From NCBI RefSeq assembly GCF_014529535.1, contig NW_023503337.1, forward strand, positions 248,001-312,000: DNA of 64,000 bases, given 5' to 3'. Position 1 is the stretch's first letter. Each line of letters opens with the position of its first letter. Below the pieces are notes generated by a model. The model ran no database searches, had not been told where the DNA came from, and saw nothing but the letters and a program-made list of their open reading frames with translations. The position numbers were made by a program, and so were the translations under genes. This document shows, piece by piece, positions 45,561-58,348 of this stretch. This DNA comes from Bradysia coprophila. Its lineage: Eukaryota > Arthropoda > Insecta > Diptera > Sciaridae.

Positions 45561-48500
45561 AAGAAAAGTTTTAAGACAATATTTTTGTAGAATTATGGAA
45601 GAATTGTGTAATGAGATAAAAATAAAAATAATCTGGCTTCGCTTGCTCCTCCGTTTTCTTTTTCTTCACTCGTATCTTTATCAAACAAACTTAGTCTGCA
45701 TTCTCAAAAATTTGAAGGACTTTTCTCGAGAGGTCAATAGTTTCAAAGCAAAACAAATCGTAAGGAACTATTAATTAAAGTTCTAGATTTGACCTGTTTC
45801 AAATTTGAATAGTTGTCGACTGAAAGAAATAGCTGAGAGTACGAATGGCGAACATCAAATTTTGAAATGCTACCGAATCACAATAAATAGCTGTATTTAT
45901 CTTGATCCTTCTTCATTTCATGAGCGTTACACACCACAGCAACTTCGTTTAAAATTCCATGAAATTCGGTTCCACCTGAATCAGGTGACCTGATCCGAAA
46001 TTGGATCTCAAAATATTGATTCAGCTACCACTTCTATGAACATATCAAGCGGGAAGCCTTATAGGAGCTGCATCGACACCATACTTTAACCTATCCTTCA
46101 TGATTACGAAACTTGTCGGAAAAAATGCAACATTTAAATCAAAACATCAATACGTTATCACCCCTTCAACATATCGTTCGTTACACTGGAGTATTAGATC
46201 AATTTAAATTCTCAACACGAAAATAAATCCAAATCCTATCAATGTTCTTTTTGTGCATGTAACCAGCCTCTCTGACACAATAACAGCAATTTCTCTTTTT
46301 TTATTTTTCCTTGATATTATACGCCAAGTGGCAAACGATTTGCAAAGCTATTTTAAAGTTTTATGTTTATTTATTGGATTGGGACGCGTATATGTGTTTT
46401 TTCTTCCTTCCTGAACCGGGTTGCTGATATAACATGCGTCTGGTAGCATTCATTCATTCCGCGCACATATCATGAAAACCGCAAGTGCTCTTTGTAAGGT
46501 GTAATGTTTTGGTGGTGAAGAGAAAAAGAATATGAAGAACAATTGGATGTTTTATTAAGTTTATGAATATCGCATTCAACAACTACGTTTACTGAATTTT
46601 GATTTGTCTTTCATTCTATGCGGAGCGGTTTCGTTCTATCAATTGTTGTACTAGTAAGTAATTCTACATTAAAATGGTTTTCGAATCCGAACCAGAAGTC
46701 GTTTTTATCTAAAGAGAAGAAAATTTTCCAGATTCTTAATTTACAGCAACTGTACCGGTTAGATTGAGTATTTTAATAATTTCGCAGATAGACAAAAACT
46801 TTCTGTCATTTTTGTGTCAGTTGAGCAAAAAACTTGGTATACGTTTACATGCTGCCGGTTTCATGTGCGGATTAATCGAATGTAAATCCTCGAATATCTC
46901 CAGAATACTCACATTTTGTTTATGCGGTCTTACTACTACCACAAGCGCACGTGGCACGTGACGACTATTTACATCTCTTTCCTCACATTTTTCTGCATAT
47001 CTTGCATCACTTTCGCGTGCGTGACATATCTTATGAACGATCACGTATAGTCATACAATCTAGTACTACTTTCGTTTAAGGAACAAACGGACTATTGTTT
47101 GTTTTTAAGGGTATTCGATTGGTTGGGGCAACTATATCAAACATACAATTTTTCCATCTTCAAATCGACAATTCGTGATGGGTAAATGCAGTCAAATGGT
47201 GTATGGTGTATTATACTCGCGTCCTTAAAGTAAATCAAATAATCGAATTTTCAAACCGTTTGGTTGGAGCGAAACGAGTTGCACATAAATCAAATATGAA
47301 AATTTTGTTTGGAGGTGTTCTAAAATAATGGTAGAACATTCAAATTGACACAATAAACTCTCAGCTCCTATTCCGAATGAGAAATGATGGTTAAAACAGC
47401 CGTTGTGTTGCTGTTTCACCAGTTGTTATTTCGACACCAAATTCTGTGTAGATGTGTTAACCATCGACAAAAGAGCAAATTATTTTTGTTCTAATAATTT
47501 GGTGCAGCATAGATGAGAGCAGGTCGTTTTGTACACATTATTTTCTATCGAACATTTTGCCAAATTAATCTACTAAACAGTCTCCAAAACCAACCGTTTT
47601 TGAGTGGGAGCATATGATATGATATGACATTTAAAGGAACAATGTATGTACGAGATTTGTATGAGAGTGTCGGTTCAACTGACCACAGAAAATTTACGGC
47701 AATTAGCAGCAGCAGATGGTTATGACAGGATGGGTTATGGAACATGTTCTGCAACTGAACATTAAACCATTTTATGTATGATATGGTTTGGCTTACGATG
47801 ATATTGTTAAGTAATTTTACAAATTGGCTGGGCGATTATAATATAATTAGTTTTCTCTCTTGGCAAAACCAGATTTATGAAATTTAACAGACAAAATTCA
47901 AATTTAATCCAAATTTAAGAGGCGCGCAATTGTGTTGTTGTATATTACTCGGATATAAATGCCCAAAATGGTTTATAATTAAGTTAATCGCTTTCTATTT
48001 GTTTTTCTCGTACACCGTTTATATTACGGCAAGGAAGGAAAATCTCTAACAGTCGGTTTGCATTCGCGACTTGTTCACCCTTCGCGTTCGAAAGCGTATT
48101 ATATGTCTCAGGACTATTTACATTTTACATTTTAAATGGCAGAGCACGAGTTTTTACCACTCTGTTTCACATTTTCTGTATTATACTTTGTTGCGGTGAG
48201 AGAAAAAATGGGGGAAGGTTAGTGAGTGGATGGTTTACTTCCAGCAAATATAGATGAACAGCATTGGAAAGTATGAAAATTTATCAAATATTTAAATAAG
48301 CCTGTAACGTAATCTCCGGTACAAGTCTCAGTAAGAGATTTAAAAAAGAATTTTCTGTGCAAATAATTTTAAATTTGTATTTTCACAGCGGAAAACAATG
48401 TTTTGATGTGTGTTTTATTATCTGTTTGGTGATAAGATGTTTATTCGATAATTGGGTGCGGGATTTCTGCTTTGCTAATGTAGACAGTAGACGATTTGCT

Positions 48501-48781
48501 AAAATATTCGTACGACACATCGGAGAAGGTCTAAGTCACTAGTCAGAAAGTCATTATTATTTGTAGCTAAAGTGGCGCACAATCACTTTTGGCCAAGAAG
48601 TACATTTTTCAGCAAAAGTTTCGCTTTCCATGGCAAGTATGGCAAGTATACAATCAGCCGGTGAAATGAATTTCTGACACGATGTGGAGAAATGTATGAG
48701 AGTTGCATTTCATCGACTGGTTGTGTACTTGACTTTAGACGAGAGCTTATTTGTCATTTCGAGCAAATGCGTAATGTCTTG
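45561..48781. other. Intergenic DNA, no gene supported
   Basis: AT-rich single-copy-looking sequence. Only short frames without domains, no splice-linked coding blocks and no clear repeats. Confidence 0.45.
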
Positions 48782-49073
48782 GGGACAACTAAAGATACAC
48801 CGTTGGATTTGCATAAATCAGGAATATATCGAATTCAATGTTCCCATTGTGTTAAATTGCAAAGTGGAAAAATAAAACGGCGGTGGGCCGACATATCTTC
48901 GTTGCAAATCATGAAGTACACATGAACTAAAACTGATCCAACCTATCAGACAGCAATGGAAAATCGAATATTTTGAGGCGATTCACATACATAAGCACAA
49001 GCACGAAAACCTTCTGAATGTTGATAATGGAAACATTGTTTCACCTTTACTTGAACTTTTTGTTATAGAGTAG
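48782..49073 (+). mobile_element. Penelope-like element relic (GIY-YIG endonuclease end)
   Basis: One frame (48782-48922) reads KDTPLDLHKSGIYRIQCSHC, then KLQSGKIKRRW. It corresponds to the start of the GIY-YIG domain; the first motif is intact and the YIG part is degraded to QSG. After a frameshift near 48923 a second frame (48924-49073) gives QQWKIEYFEAIHIHKHKHEN, then LLNVDNGNIVSPLLELF. This is the typical Penelope C-terminal pattern (residues E.I.I ... LN.D.GN...SPL). No reverse transcriptase is found upstream, so it is a 5'-truncated dead copy. Confidence 0.68.
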
Positions 49074-51584
49074 ATGAAGACATAATTGATTTGACTGACG
49101 ACACATATGATTTGAGTACAGATGACGAGTTCTATGAATGTGAATGATTTGATTTTGTTCAATTTCAATTTTTTTTATTTAGTCGATAATGAGCCTTATT
49201 GGTACAATTTAAAAGAAAAATAAGCGTGTTTTTTAATCGGCTCATCCAAAATTCGTTTTTGTTTTCTTTGTAAGTGTTTGTAAATTGTACCGTGTTCTGC
49301 GTCCTCATTTTACGTGATTAAACTCAAGTAGTCGCTATGCGTAAAGTCAATGAAATCATTTTAGATGATTGTTGATCATGACAAAGCTAGGATAGCTGTG
49401 TCCAGTGATCTGCTTAACACCCTCATACAGAACCTTCGTAGATATGCTAAGCACTTGCATCCGTTCTGCGTTCTGCTACACACCTCTCGCATGTATATAA
49501 ATGTAAACACCCGAAATCAAATTCACCTCACCATCTTTTCGCAAATAGATTTATTAACTGTCGAGTAAACATTATCTTACCCATATACCCAGACATCAAA
49601 ACACGATATAAAACACATTTGAGAATCATTCACCAAAAATAATACAAAAACCGAAAGGAAAGCTCGAAATAAAATCTAATTTACTATAAAAACTCATTCA
49701 AGGTAATGATGTGGCTTTTTCCGGTTCATTGTAATGTGCTTATTACCTCGGTTTTTCTTTTCTTTTATTTTTCCACCGACACTAACGACCCTTTCGGGAT
49801 AATATCTTGACGATGTTAATTCCATCTGATATGCTACTTGGGAAACATTTGATTGTGTATTTTTGTGCGTATGTAAGCATGGAATGAATATAATGTAAGT
49901 TGGTAACTGCTACGCTTGGTGCTCTAGACATTCCGTAGGTAAAATAGATGCTATTACAACATGTTGAACAAGCAGTCGTATATATATAAATACGTTCAGT
50001 TCATATATGTTTTTATGCGAGTACTATGTGCCCAAATAATATTTGGGATAATCCAAAATGCTATAAAATGTTGTCCTCTTATAATCCTCTCATTTCTAAG
50101 TATTTAATCAAATTTTATTATCTTTTGCTGTCACATCCGTCTATGATTTATAGTTGCTCCATTTGTACAATTGAATTTGTTTGGATAATTTTGCAAACAA
50201 GAAATTTTAGTTGAATCAATTGAAAACTGGAAACCGACAACCACATTGAACCGATGCATGTTTCCATAAGATAAAACGTTTCAATTATACTTTAGTGGTG
50301 CGCTCGTACCGCACATATTTAATTTTCCCAAACATTTGCTCATTGAATTAAATGATGGTAATTAGTTTAATAGAAAACTATACGACGAGCTTTTGTTGGA
50401 ATTCTCTCTCTTCACAGAATTATGGTTTTATGACTTAAAAATAATCGAATTCGAACAGTTCTCGCTTGCATGGAAATTTGATTGGACAAATAATCTCTAC
50501 TTTAACATAGAATTTCTGAAACTGATTTAGTCAATTTGTTTTTGCGATAACACTCAGTCAGTATGCAGTCTGGCGGCTCAATACGGTTTGGGAAAAAATT
50601 GATGCTGAATCAATCCACTAGTTTAGTGGTATGGTATATCGCGCTGCATAAAAAAGCCGTCGAATCCGATATTTTGAACTTTTGTATGGGAATCGGCATT
50701 CAAACGTTAATATCTCGGATGTTTTTAAAGCCTGATTTTGCTAGGATTGCATCTTTTAATGAGTTTTATAGATTGGAATTATAGATTAGAATTTTGAGTA
50801 ATAACTTTCTTCTAAGTATTTCACCCAAATCGATAAAACTCAATAAAAGATGCAAGCCTAGCAAATTCTGGCTCTTGTTCTTTAAAGACAACGGAGATTC
50901 TACATTCAAACACAGAAAAGTAAAGATTAACATTAACAAACGCCCATGTCACGGAACCTGTTGAATTTTTGAAGCTGTTGAGGATGGTCTTCGCCTAAAG
51001 TCCAGACAAAGTCGCCAAAGTAAGTTGGCTTTAGTGACCCTTATATGACACACGACAGTGTCAAAAGTTCGAAAATCATAGTCTCTAATCTACTGTCTTT
51101 TGAGACGTAAGTTACCACGTTGTTCGAACTCCTTAGACGTCTTAACCCCTTGTCTGTTACTATCGACGCTGTTTCATTATCTATCAGAGTTAATTTTAAT
51201 CTCTGAGCTAACACACACGTTAGAATGCATGAGTACGATGGCTTGAAAGGTGTGGTAATCGACATGTGCGCCATCTGAAAATAGCCGAAGGTGGCTAACA
51301 AAAAAAAAACATTCGGTTTAATTCGTAAAGTTTTCCACATACGATTTTTAAACACATTGACGCTGACGCTGGCCTGTAAATATGTTGGCACTCAAACCTG
51401 TAATCGATTTTGAATCATGGTTTATCAACATTATTCAGTGGTGCAAATTTCTTTTATTCGAAGAACTATTTTTATTAATTGAACTGTTGAGAGCCTTAAC
51501 TTTTTAGCTTTTCCTACGTCGTTGATAGACAATCATTTATAGTACCGTTACAGTGTAACTAAAATGGATCCCACCAAAATCAAG
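49074..51584. other. Intergenic DNA, no gene supported
   Basis: Just after the Penelope relic, 49070-49147 encodes a short acidic frame (DEDIIDLTDDTYDLSTDDEF). It may be the element's own frameshifted tail. The remainder is AT-rich with no supported features. Confidence 0.4.
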
Positions 51585-51920
51585 TTTTATTTATTTATTT
51601 ATTCATTCATTCCAAACGTCGCGCCTTCGGCTTAGGATCACAATCAGCAACTCGTCAAAATAAACATCTGGACATAGATGCTTTATATTTATAAGACATG
51701 TGTGATGATATCTATTAGTCCATTCATTTCACATTGTGCATTTGTTCAGTTGTCGACTATAATAGTTCACAGCATCTTCTTGCGAAAGAAAGAATTTTTT
51801 ATTATATCGTTAAATATTCCAATTAGTCTCAATTGTAAGAACATTTCACCAATTACAACATTAAAAATCGAGTTTAACACTGACGCAATGTTAAGCTTAA
51901 ATTTTTCATTTCAACGGTGA
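51585..51920 (-). mobile_element. Possible LINE 3' end
   Basis: On the minus strand the sequence ends in GAATGAATGAATAAATAAAT, a tail type common in CR1/Jockey-like LINEs. It is preceded by a few hundred bases with stops. No diagnostic protein motif remains, so this is weak. Confidence 0.3.
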
Positions 51921-52640
51921 GTTAGAGTCAAACGTAGCAAATAAAATCAAGAAATACGAACACACTAGCACCATCTATGGGGAAGAGAATACGAAAGTTG
52001 TTTTGGAAAACGAAAAGCTTTCTCTTGGCACACCCAACATTTGAACCGTCTAGTTGTGTAGAAGAACCTTTCGAACTTAAAGGATTGACTATTCACTAAA
52101 CCTTATCGTTCTTGTCGTTCAACTGTTAGAGGAATGTCATTGAATGGCAGGGTTTCATTTACGTGGTAGGTGATAGAATGCACTATGCAAAAAATATTTA
52201 GGACACGGCTTAATGCCTGTGTATGTTGAAATGGTAACTCATCACATATTTCGCAGCGGATTTGTACCTTTGTTTGAATGATTACGTATCATCTGTTATC
52301 GACAGCGACGACAAACGTTAGCAATGGACTGAGGTGATCCTTATGCGAATCTAATGAAGTAAAATGATTTTATATGAATCTCTCTATTCTCGTCTTTCTC
52401 TTTCTATAAATGTCTTAATGGAATAGAATTATACGATGCGACGTTTACGAACGAGTTTCAACATGCAAATCGAACATGGGTGCCATCTACTTTCATTTTC
52501 ATGATAGAACTTATTTCTCGAAATGACGAAGGATGTCGTTCATTCGTTGAAATTTAAATGAAACTTTCGTACGTAAATTAACATAATTTATTCTTTTCTC
52601 TTTCTTAAAACTATGTTTAAACCTCTGTACTTGCAAGGTG
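51921..52640. other. Intergenic DNA, no gene seen
   Basis: AT-rich spacer at the 3' side of the minus-strand 931-residue gene. Nothing supported. Confidence 0.5.
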
Positions 52641-52643
52641 ATA

Positions 52644-52649
52644 TTTATT
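52644..52649 (-). terminator. Candidate poly(A) signal of the 931-residue gene
   Basis: Minus-strand AATAAA about 100 bp after the stop codon at 52750. Confidence 0.45.
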
Positions 52650-52749
52650 TTATCCAGAACATTCGTTCAACGCTTTCTACTGCCATCAAGGGGTATAAGC
52701 GTAATACTTTACTTTGAGAATGTTGTTGGCTCTTTCTTCTCACTCCAAT

Positions 52750-55700
52750 CTAATTGCCTGCAACAACTTGTTGTGCGCCTTCGATCGATGGTTGGGTCGA
52801 AGAATCTATAGTGTAGTTCGTTGTTGTTCGATGAGCACATTCAATTGGCATATTTGCTGGAACTTGTGCTGGTCCAGAGAGATTGTTTGATGCCTCAGTC
52901 GAGTCACTTGTGACCGTTTCATGAGCACCTTCAACACAAATATTGACCGGAACTTGAGCCGGTCCATCACTGCTGTTCGATGCTGCAGTCGAGTCACTTG
53001 TGACAGTTTGATGAGCACTTTCAATCGGTATATTCACCGGTACTTGAGCTGGTCCATAGATTTTGTTCGATGCTTCAGTCGAGTCACTTGTGGCCGTTTG
53101 ATGAGTACCTTCAATCGGTATATTCACCGGAACTTGAGCTGGTCCATCACTGCTGTTCAATGCTTCAGTCGAGTCACTTGTGACCGCTTGATGAGCACCT
53201 TCAATCGGAATATTCGCCGGAACTTGAGCTGGTCCATCACTGCTGTTCGATGCTTCAGTCGAGTCACTTGTGACAGTTTGATGAGCACTTTCAATCGGCA
53301 TATTCACCGGTACTTGAGCTGGTCCATAGATTTTGTTCGATGCTTCAGTCGAGTCACTTGTGGCCGTTTGATGAGTACCTTCAATCGGTATATTCACCGG
53401 AACTTGAGCTGGTCCATCACTGCTGTTCAATGCTTCAGTCGAGTCACTTGTGACCGCTTGATGAGCACCTTCAATCGGAATATTCGCCGGAACTTGAGCT
53501 GGTCCATCACTGCTGTTCGATGCTTCAGTCGAGTCACTTGTGGCCGTTTGATGAGCACCTTCATTCGGCATATTCGCCGGAACTTGAGCTGGTCCATCAC
53601 TGCTGTTCGATGCTTCCGTCGGGCCATTTGTGGAAAAATTTGTTTTCAGCGACTTCTTGTATTCTGCTATGAGCGCAGGATAGTTGTCGTGTTGGTATGA
53701 TGAAAATATGTAGTTGAAATGCAGTGTGATTGTGGCAATGAATGCCTTGTTTATGACATCCCCATCAATATTCTTCAAAGTCTTCAACAATCGTTTTATT
53801 TCAGCCAGATGCTTTGGTCCATCTCGAAGGCCAGCTTGTCCCATCAAAATAATGTTCAAGTCTTTTCGTGAACGATTGGCTTGCTTCATTGAGATCTTCG
53901 TTTGTTTGTTTTCGTTGGTCGTAATATCAACGAATAGAGCTTCAGCATTGCCCAGATAAGTTTGCAGCAAATCCAAGTTATGTTCGATCTTTTTGATCAG
54001 TCTGTCTTTAGATCGTGGCAAGTTCGGATCGAATCTATTGAATGCTAGAGATTGCAGATCGGAGCCATTACTAGCAGATGCCGACAATTCGATGCCATTA
54101 TTTACAACTTCATTATCGATAAACATGGCTAAATCATCTCGGAATCTAGTCCGTTGAAGTTTGGTGCCCCGAATATGCAATGTGATGTTTTGCGACCAAG
54201 TCAGGTTCATTTTAATACCATAAGTACCGTAAACGTTATTTAAAAAGTTGAAACCCTTTAAAGTTGATGTTAACGGTCGGCATCTGTCTTTTGTTAATGA
54301 AATTGATTCCCAGTGGATATTATCACGTGTGCGAGGAGATCGTTGAATTTCCGATGCTCCAGAATATTTGTTCATTCGAGTGGCATTGTTGCTATTGGTG
54401 TTACTTGGGCTCAGATGCAATACGTTTTGGGAACTACTTCTTTTGTCCTCACTAGAATATCGCGAACGATATCCTTTTGAGGTTTTTCCATTTTCCACAG
54501 TGTCTCGCTGGTGAATGGGGGAGCGTGAGCGAAAACGGGAGCGACGTGAGTTATCAGAAGTATGAAAATGGTCGTCGACTGATGAGCGAGACGATCGCTG
54601 ATTCTCCGATAATTGAGAATGTTTGCTCTTTTGACTGGCAGCGTTGTTATCTTCGTCTGTCCACGCATTGGTCTTTGATTTAGCTGAAGACGACATCTGG
54701 CTAGAGTGAGAATCTTCCTCACATGTCTTTGCGTGTAGATGCGTCGAAGTAGAGCTAGTGTTTCCTGGATACACTAGAGATGAGTGATTGCGGGAGTGAT
54801 GAGAATTTTCGTAAGTCTGCAAATTAAAAGAAAAAAAACTTGTCGTTAGAGCATTTCATTATCTAGTAAAAATTATTTCAATTGACTGGTGACAAGATCT
54901 GTTTGTAAGGAAAAATTCTGATCTGATTCAAAATTGAACTTTTCGTCACGTAAGTTTTAGCCTAAAGACAAACAGTCGAGAAAAGTTGTTCAAGGACGTG
55001 TGCAAAACTCTTTCTACTTTTTTGTTTGAAGAGGCAGCGGGACATAGCCGAGAAGTATCGCCAGATTTAATTTTTTTGGCGATTCTTCACACTTTAGTCA
55101 AAAAAAGAAAAAGAAAAATCGCCAGAATGTCAGGCACGCCAAGAAAAAGGGGAAAAATACGTTTTTGATTGCTTGAAAAAGACATCCTACAGTTTGACTA
55201 TGGGGTCGAACAAAATGCATTTACGCTGTGCGCAATTTTAAAAATGAACACTATCAGTAAACTTGACTAGTATTTTGGTAACAGACACATTAGAGGCTTG
55301 TAGACGTATTAGGGTTCCAGGCGTATTACGGCTACGGACGTATTATGGTTACGGACGAAATATGATTACGGGTCGTACGGGGCTAAGTCGCAGCAAACGC
55401 TCCGACTGTTCTGATGCCTTGTTTTTTACAATTTTTTTTGTCAAATATTGAGAACTGGCTGCACATCCATTTGATTAGGTTATTCACTGAAGTCGCAATT
55501 TTCATTTTGTAAATTGAAAGGCATTCCTCTGGATTGTACCAGAAATACGGGGCTGGGAAAGTGTAATAATTAAAATCTAATATCTCTGACAGCGCCCTCA
55601 TCTCGAATTTTTTAAATTTTTTGATTGAATTGCTGCCCTTACAAAATTGGCGAGTACCCCTAGATCACTCAACGATTAATCTTCTTGTAATACTTACAAA

Positions 55701-56484
55701 ACGACTACGACGACGGCTACGAGTACCTTGCTGGTTTCTCTGAAAACAGAAAGAATTAACCGATCGAATTAAGTCAAGCCGTCCATCTCACACTTACCTC
55801 TGAATTAAACGAATCTGATTTTGGATTGATTGATTTCGCGGATATTCGACGATCATCATATTTTTTCTTAGGATTGTCTCTCAAAGCAGTGGCATCATAG
55901 AATCGATCGCACGATTTCAATCTAATTTTCTTGCTATGATTCTCGCCGTCGATACGTTCAGACGAAATCGACATTGAACGTTTTTTGATTGCAAGACGAG
56001 TATCATCTTTCGGCTCAGATTGTGAAGTAGCAGTCCCATCACCAGACGAAGTGGCACTATTGACCGGCGATGTACCAGTTGAGCGAAGTGGAGCAGCATG
56101 AGATTTCAGAAGATCTTGATTAAGCGATTCAACAGTACGAACACGCAAAGAGCATGACGTCGAAGTAGCCATGTTAATAAAGTCCTGTAGCAAAGTAGAC
56201 GCGTTCACCGAATCTTGAAGAGAACAACTTCCAAGGTTACCCACATCGTTGTCGATCTTAATTTCAATGACTTTCGGATCAGTTGCATTACTTTCCATTT
56301 CTACCACTTCGGCATGACTACAATCCAGTGTGTTTTCGTCATAACTACAGGTAAGATCAATGACGACTGGCTTTTCAACCCACATTTGAATCTCATCATC
56401 ACTATCTGATATCAAAAGTTCTTCCTTTTTCTCCTGACAAATCGTGGGCATTTCATCATCCATCGGTTTCAAATTGCTCTCCAT
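52750..56484 (-). CDS. Large Ser-rich, probably nuclear protein with C-terminal 30-residue repeats
   Basis: Three exons on the minus strand: 56484-55798, 55739-55698 and 54816-52750, all phase 0 with GT..AG introns, giving 931 residues from the ATG at 56484. The N-terminus has ELLISDSDDE and KPVVIDLTCS, which resemble SUMO-interaction motifs. It also has basic patches (KKRSMSIS, KKIRLKS) that could be nuclear-localisation signals. Exon 2 is a 42-nt microexon encoding GTRSRRRSRF. Exon 3 opens with Ser/Arg-rich sequence (SRRSRFRSRSPIHQRD) and then a folded-looking helical region (about residues 440-620 of the protein). Nine 30-residue TEASNSSDGPAQVP repeats follow. The stretch LLKTLKNIDGDVINKAFI has the spacing of the LEDGF/HRP2 integrase-binding fold, but this is a weak visual match. 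I do not recognise an orthologue; a chromatin or RNA-processing role is inference. Confidence 0.8.
52810..53619 (-). repeat. Nine 90-bp coding repeats with higher-order structure
   Basis: Each unit encodes TEASNSSDGPAQVPANIPIE followed by GAHQ.VTSDS. Units 2-3-4 and 5-6-7 are the same trio in the same order (SSDG/EAL/KIYG variants), so a 270-bp block was duplicated as a whole. The last unit is diverged. The plus-strand frame over this block is a shadow. Confidence 0.88.
54817..55697 (-). other. Intron 2 of the 931-residue gene, with repeat fragment
   Basis: The 881-bp intron begins GTAAGT and ends TTTGCAG. Near 55368-55425 it contains an inverted fragment of the AACAGTCGGAGCGTTTGCTG / AGCCCCGTACG repeat family. 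Beside it is a run of GGACGTATTA(C/T)GGTTAC-like direct repeats (55300-55370). Confidence 0.7.
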
Positions 56485-58348
56485 CGTTTTTTTGTTAAAG
56501 AAAAAAACGTATACAATAACTCAAATGAACATTTAGACAAAAAAAATCGAATGAAGGAACGCTCAGGGTTGTCGTTGAATGAAGAATATCCATAATAATT
56601 CTACTATTAACTCTCAATCGTTCATTATGTTAGGAGGTTTACAACTCGATTTGATCAAGTTTAAATAAATATTTTTACGTGTTTCATTTTCATTTACATT
56701 GCCTAATCACGTAAAGCATTGTACTTACGAGGTTCCAAGTTGTTATTTGACAAGTAAGGTAACACCCCTCTTATCAAATAAACAACTTGGAACATCGGAA
56801 GTAATATACTATTACATGCTTATGCACGGTAAAGTGCACTTTACATCACTGTTTGCGACAGGGACAATGCACTTACCGTTCACAAACATGTAAAATGTGT
56901 TACGTCACTGCTTGTAAATGCTTGTTTAGGCAAGTGTGAGGTTTGCGGAACGAGCCGAAGGCGAGTGGAGTAATGACACGTATTTACTAACAGTGACGTA
57001 ACATACTATGATCGTATCCAACGGGTGTCACTTAAAATTTTACTGTACAGTGAACGAATATATTTTACACATTCTACACATTCACTTGGTTTACTATATC
57101 AGCTGTTTTTCTATGGTTATAACAATCTGTGGGTTATATGGTTATAACAATGGCAAAACTGCTGAAAGTGATGAAACGTGTGAACGTGAAGAATGTGTAA
57201 AATATCAATTCGTTCGCTCTTGGCTTAGAACTTTCTTATTAAATTTACTCAATTCAATTCATGCAGACAGATAGTACAGAGCCTAGATATGTTAGACCTA
57301 GACATACCAGGATAGATCAATATATATCTCACAATTTGAAAACTGCCGGTTTTTTTTTGAATTACAGGATAATGGTGTTAAGTGTCGAGATAGAGGCGCC
57401 ATGAAACCTTTGTTACATTGGGAAAGCACTGTTGTGTGGACTAGACTACACTTGCTCATTGTATTTGGAATCTGCTGAAGATTATCTTCAGCTTGCAGAG
57501 GAAAATGAGCGGAGAAGACATAACCATTTTGTGATAGTTGAAGAGGGGCTTTTTCTTCACTTCAGTTTCTTTTGATACTTTTAGAGAATCAATGGATTCC
57601 GATTCGAAAAAATAATCAGTAAATACCCATCAAAAAACAATTCATGATAAAAGAGCGTAAGTTTTTTTACAAAGGAAAGTCAGCAAGGTAACGCTGAGGC
57701 TGTAAACGTAATTTCAGTGGCATGTAATTTTTTAAAATTTATTTGTTGAAAAGCCAATAACTTTCACGCTACGCAAGGTGAGCTTGAAAATAAGAAGAAT
57801 ATAATATATTCAAATGTAAGATTAAATTAACCGAAAACATATTTTCTGGAATACCCAGCATTGTAAACGCCAATTTATTATATTTAACGAATATCGAATA
57901 CCACTGTGCCATCTGGCAGTGAACGATATAAATCCAGATTACGTAAGCATTATACGTACATACCATACGTACAAACAAAAATTCATATTTTTATCTGAAC
58001 AGAAGACCACGGCCTATTATAAAAGACCATACCTAAGCGGTCTAAGTGGGATAAACAAAATAAATCCGACTTGACAGAAGGAAAATTTCAAAAATTCACT
58101 AAGGTCGAATCGTTGAATTAAATGCAACATTCATCCATTAGCAAAATGATTGCGTTATATAGTCAGTTCCTGTTAACAGAAACCTTGCAATAACGTGTCC
58201 TTTGTACAAAACACAAATGCACACCGAAGCTCTGATAGCCCCCAATTATTTAGATGATTGAATATGTCACCGATAACCAAAACAAAAACAAAATTATTTC
58301 ATTTCGTTGGATAACATCCTAAATAAATGGAAGTGTAACGATCAAAAA
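56485..58348. other. Divergent intergenic region with inverted-repeat elements
   Basis: Lies between the 931-residue gene and ERCC1, so it must hold both promoters. A hairpin at 56729-56795 pairs GTTCCAAGTTGTTATTTGA with its near-complement. A second inverted pair (57051-57084 with 57178-57215, around GAATGTGTAAAATAT) brackets direct copies of ATGGTTATAACAAT. No further gene. A two-codon upstream frame (ATG GAA GTG TAA at 58327) precedes the ERCC1 start. Confidence 0.6.

Noticed and set aside
52921-53700. 259-codon plus-strand frame
   Set aside because: Antisense to the 90-bp coding repeats of the 931-residue gene, whose exon structure and phases are consistent.
58307-58348. Upstream extension of ERCC1
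   Set aside because: The open frame there starts at TTG; the first in-frame ATG in good context is 58349.
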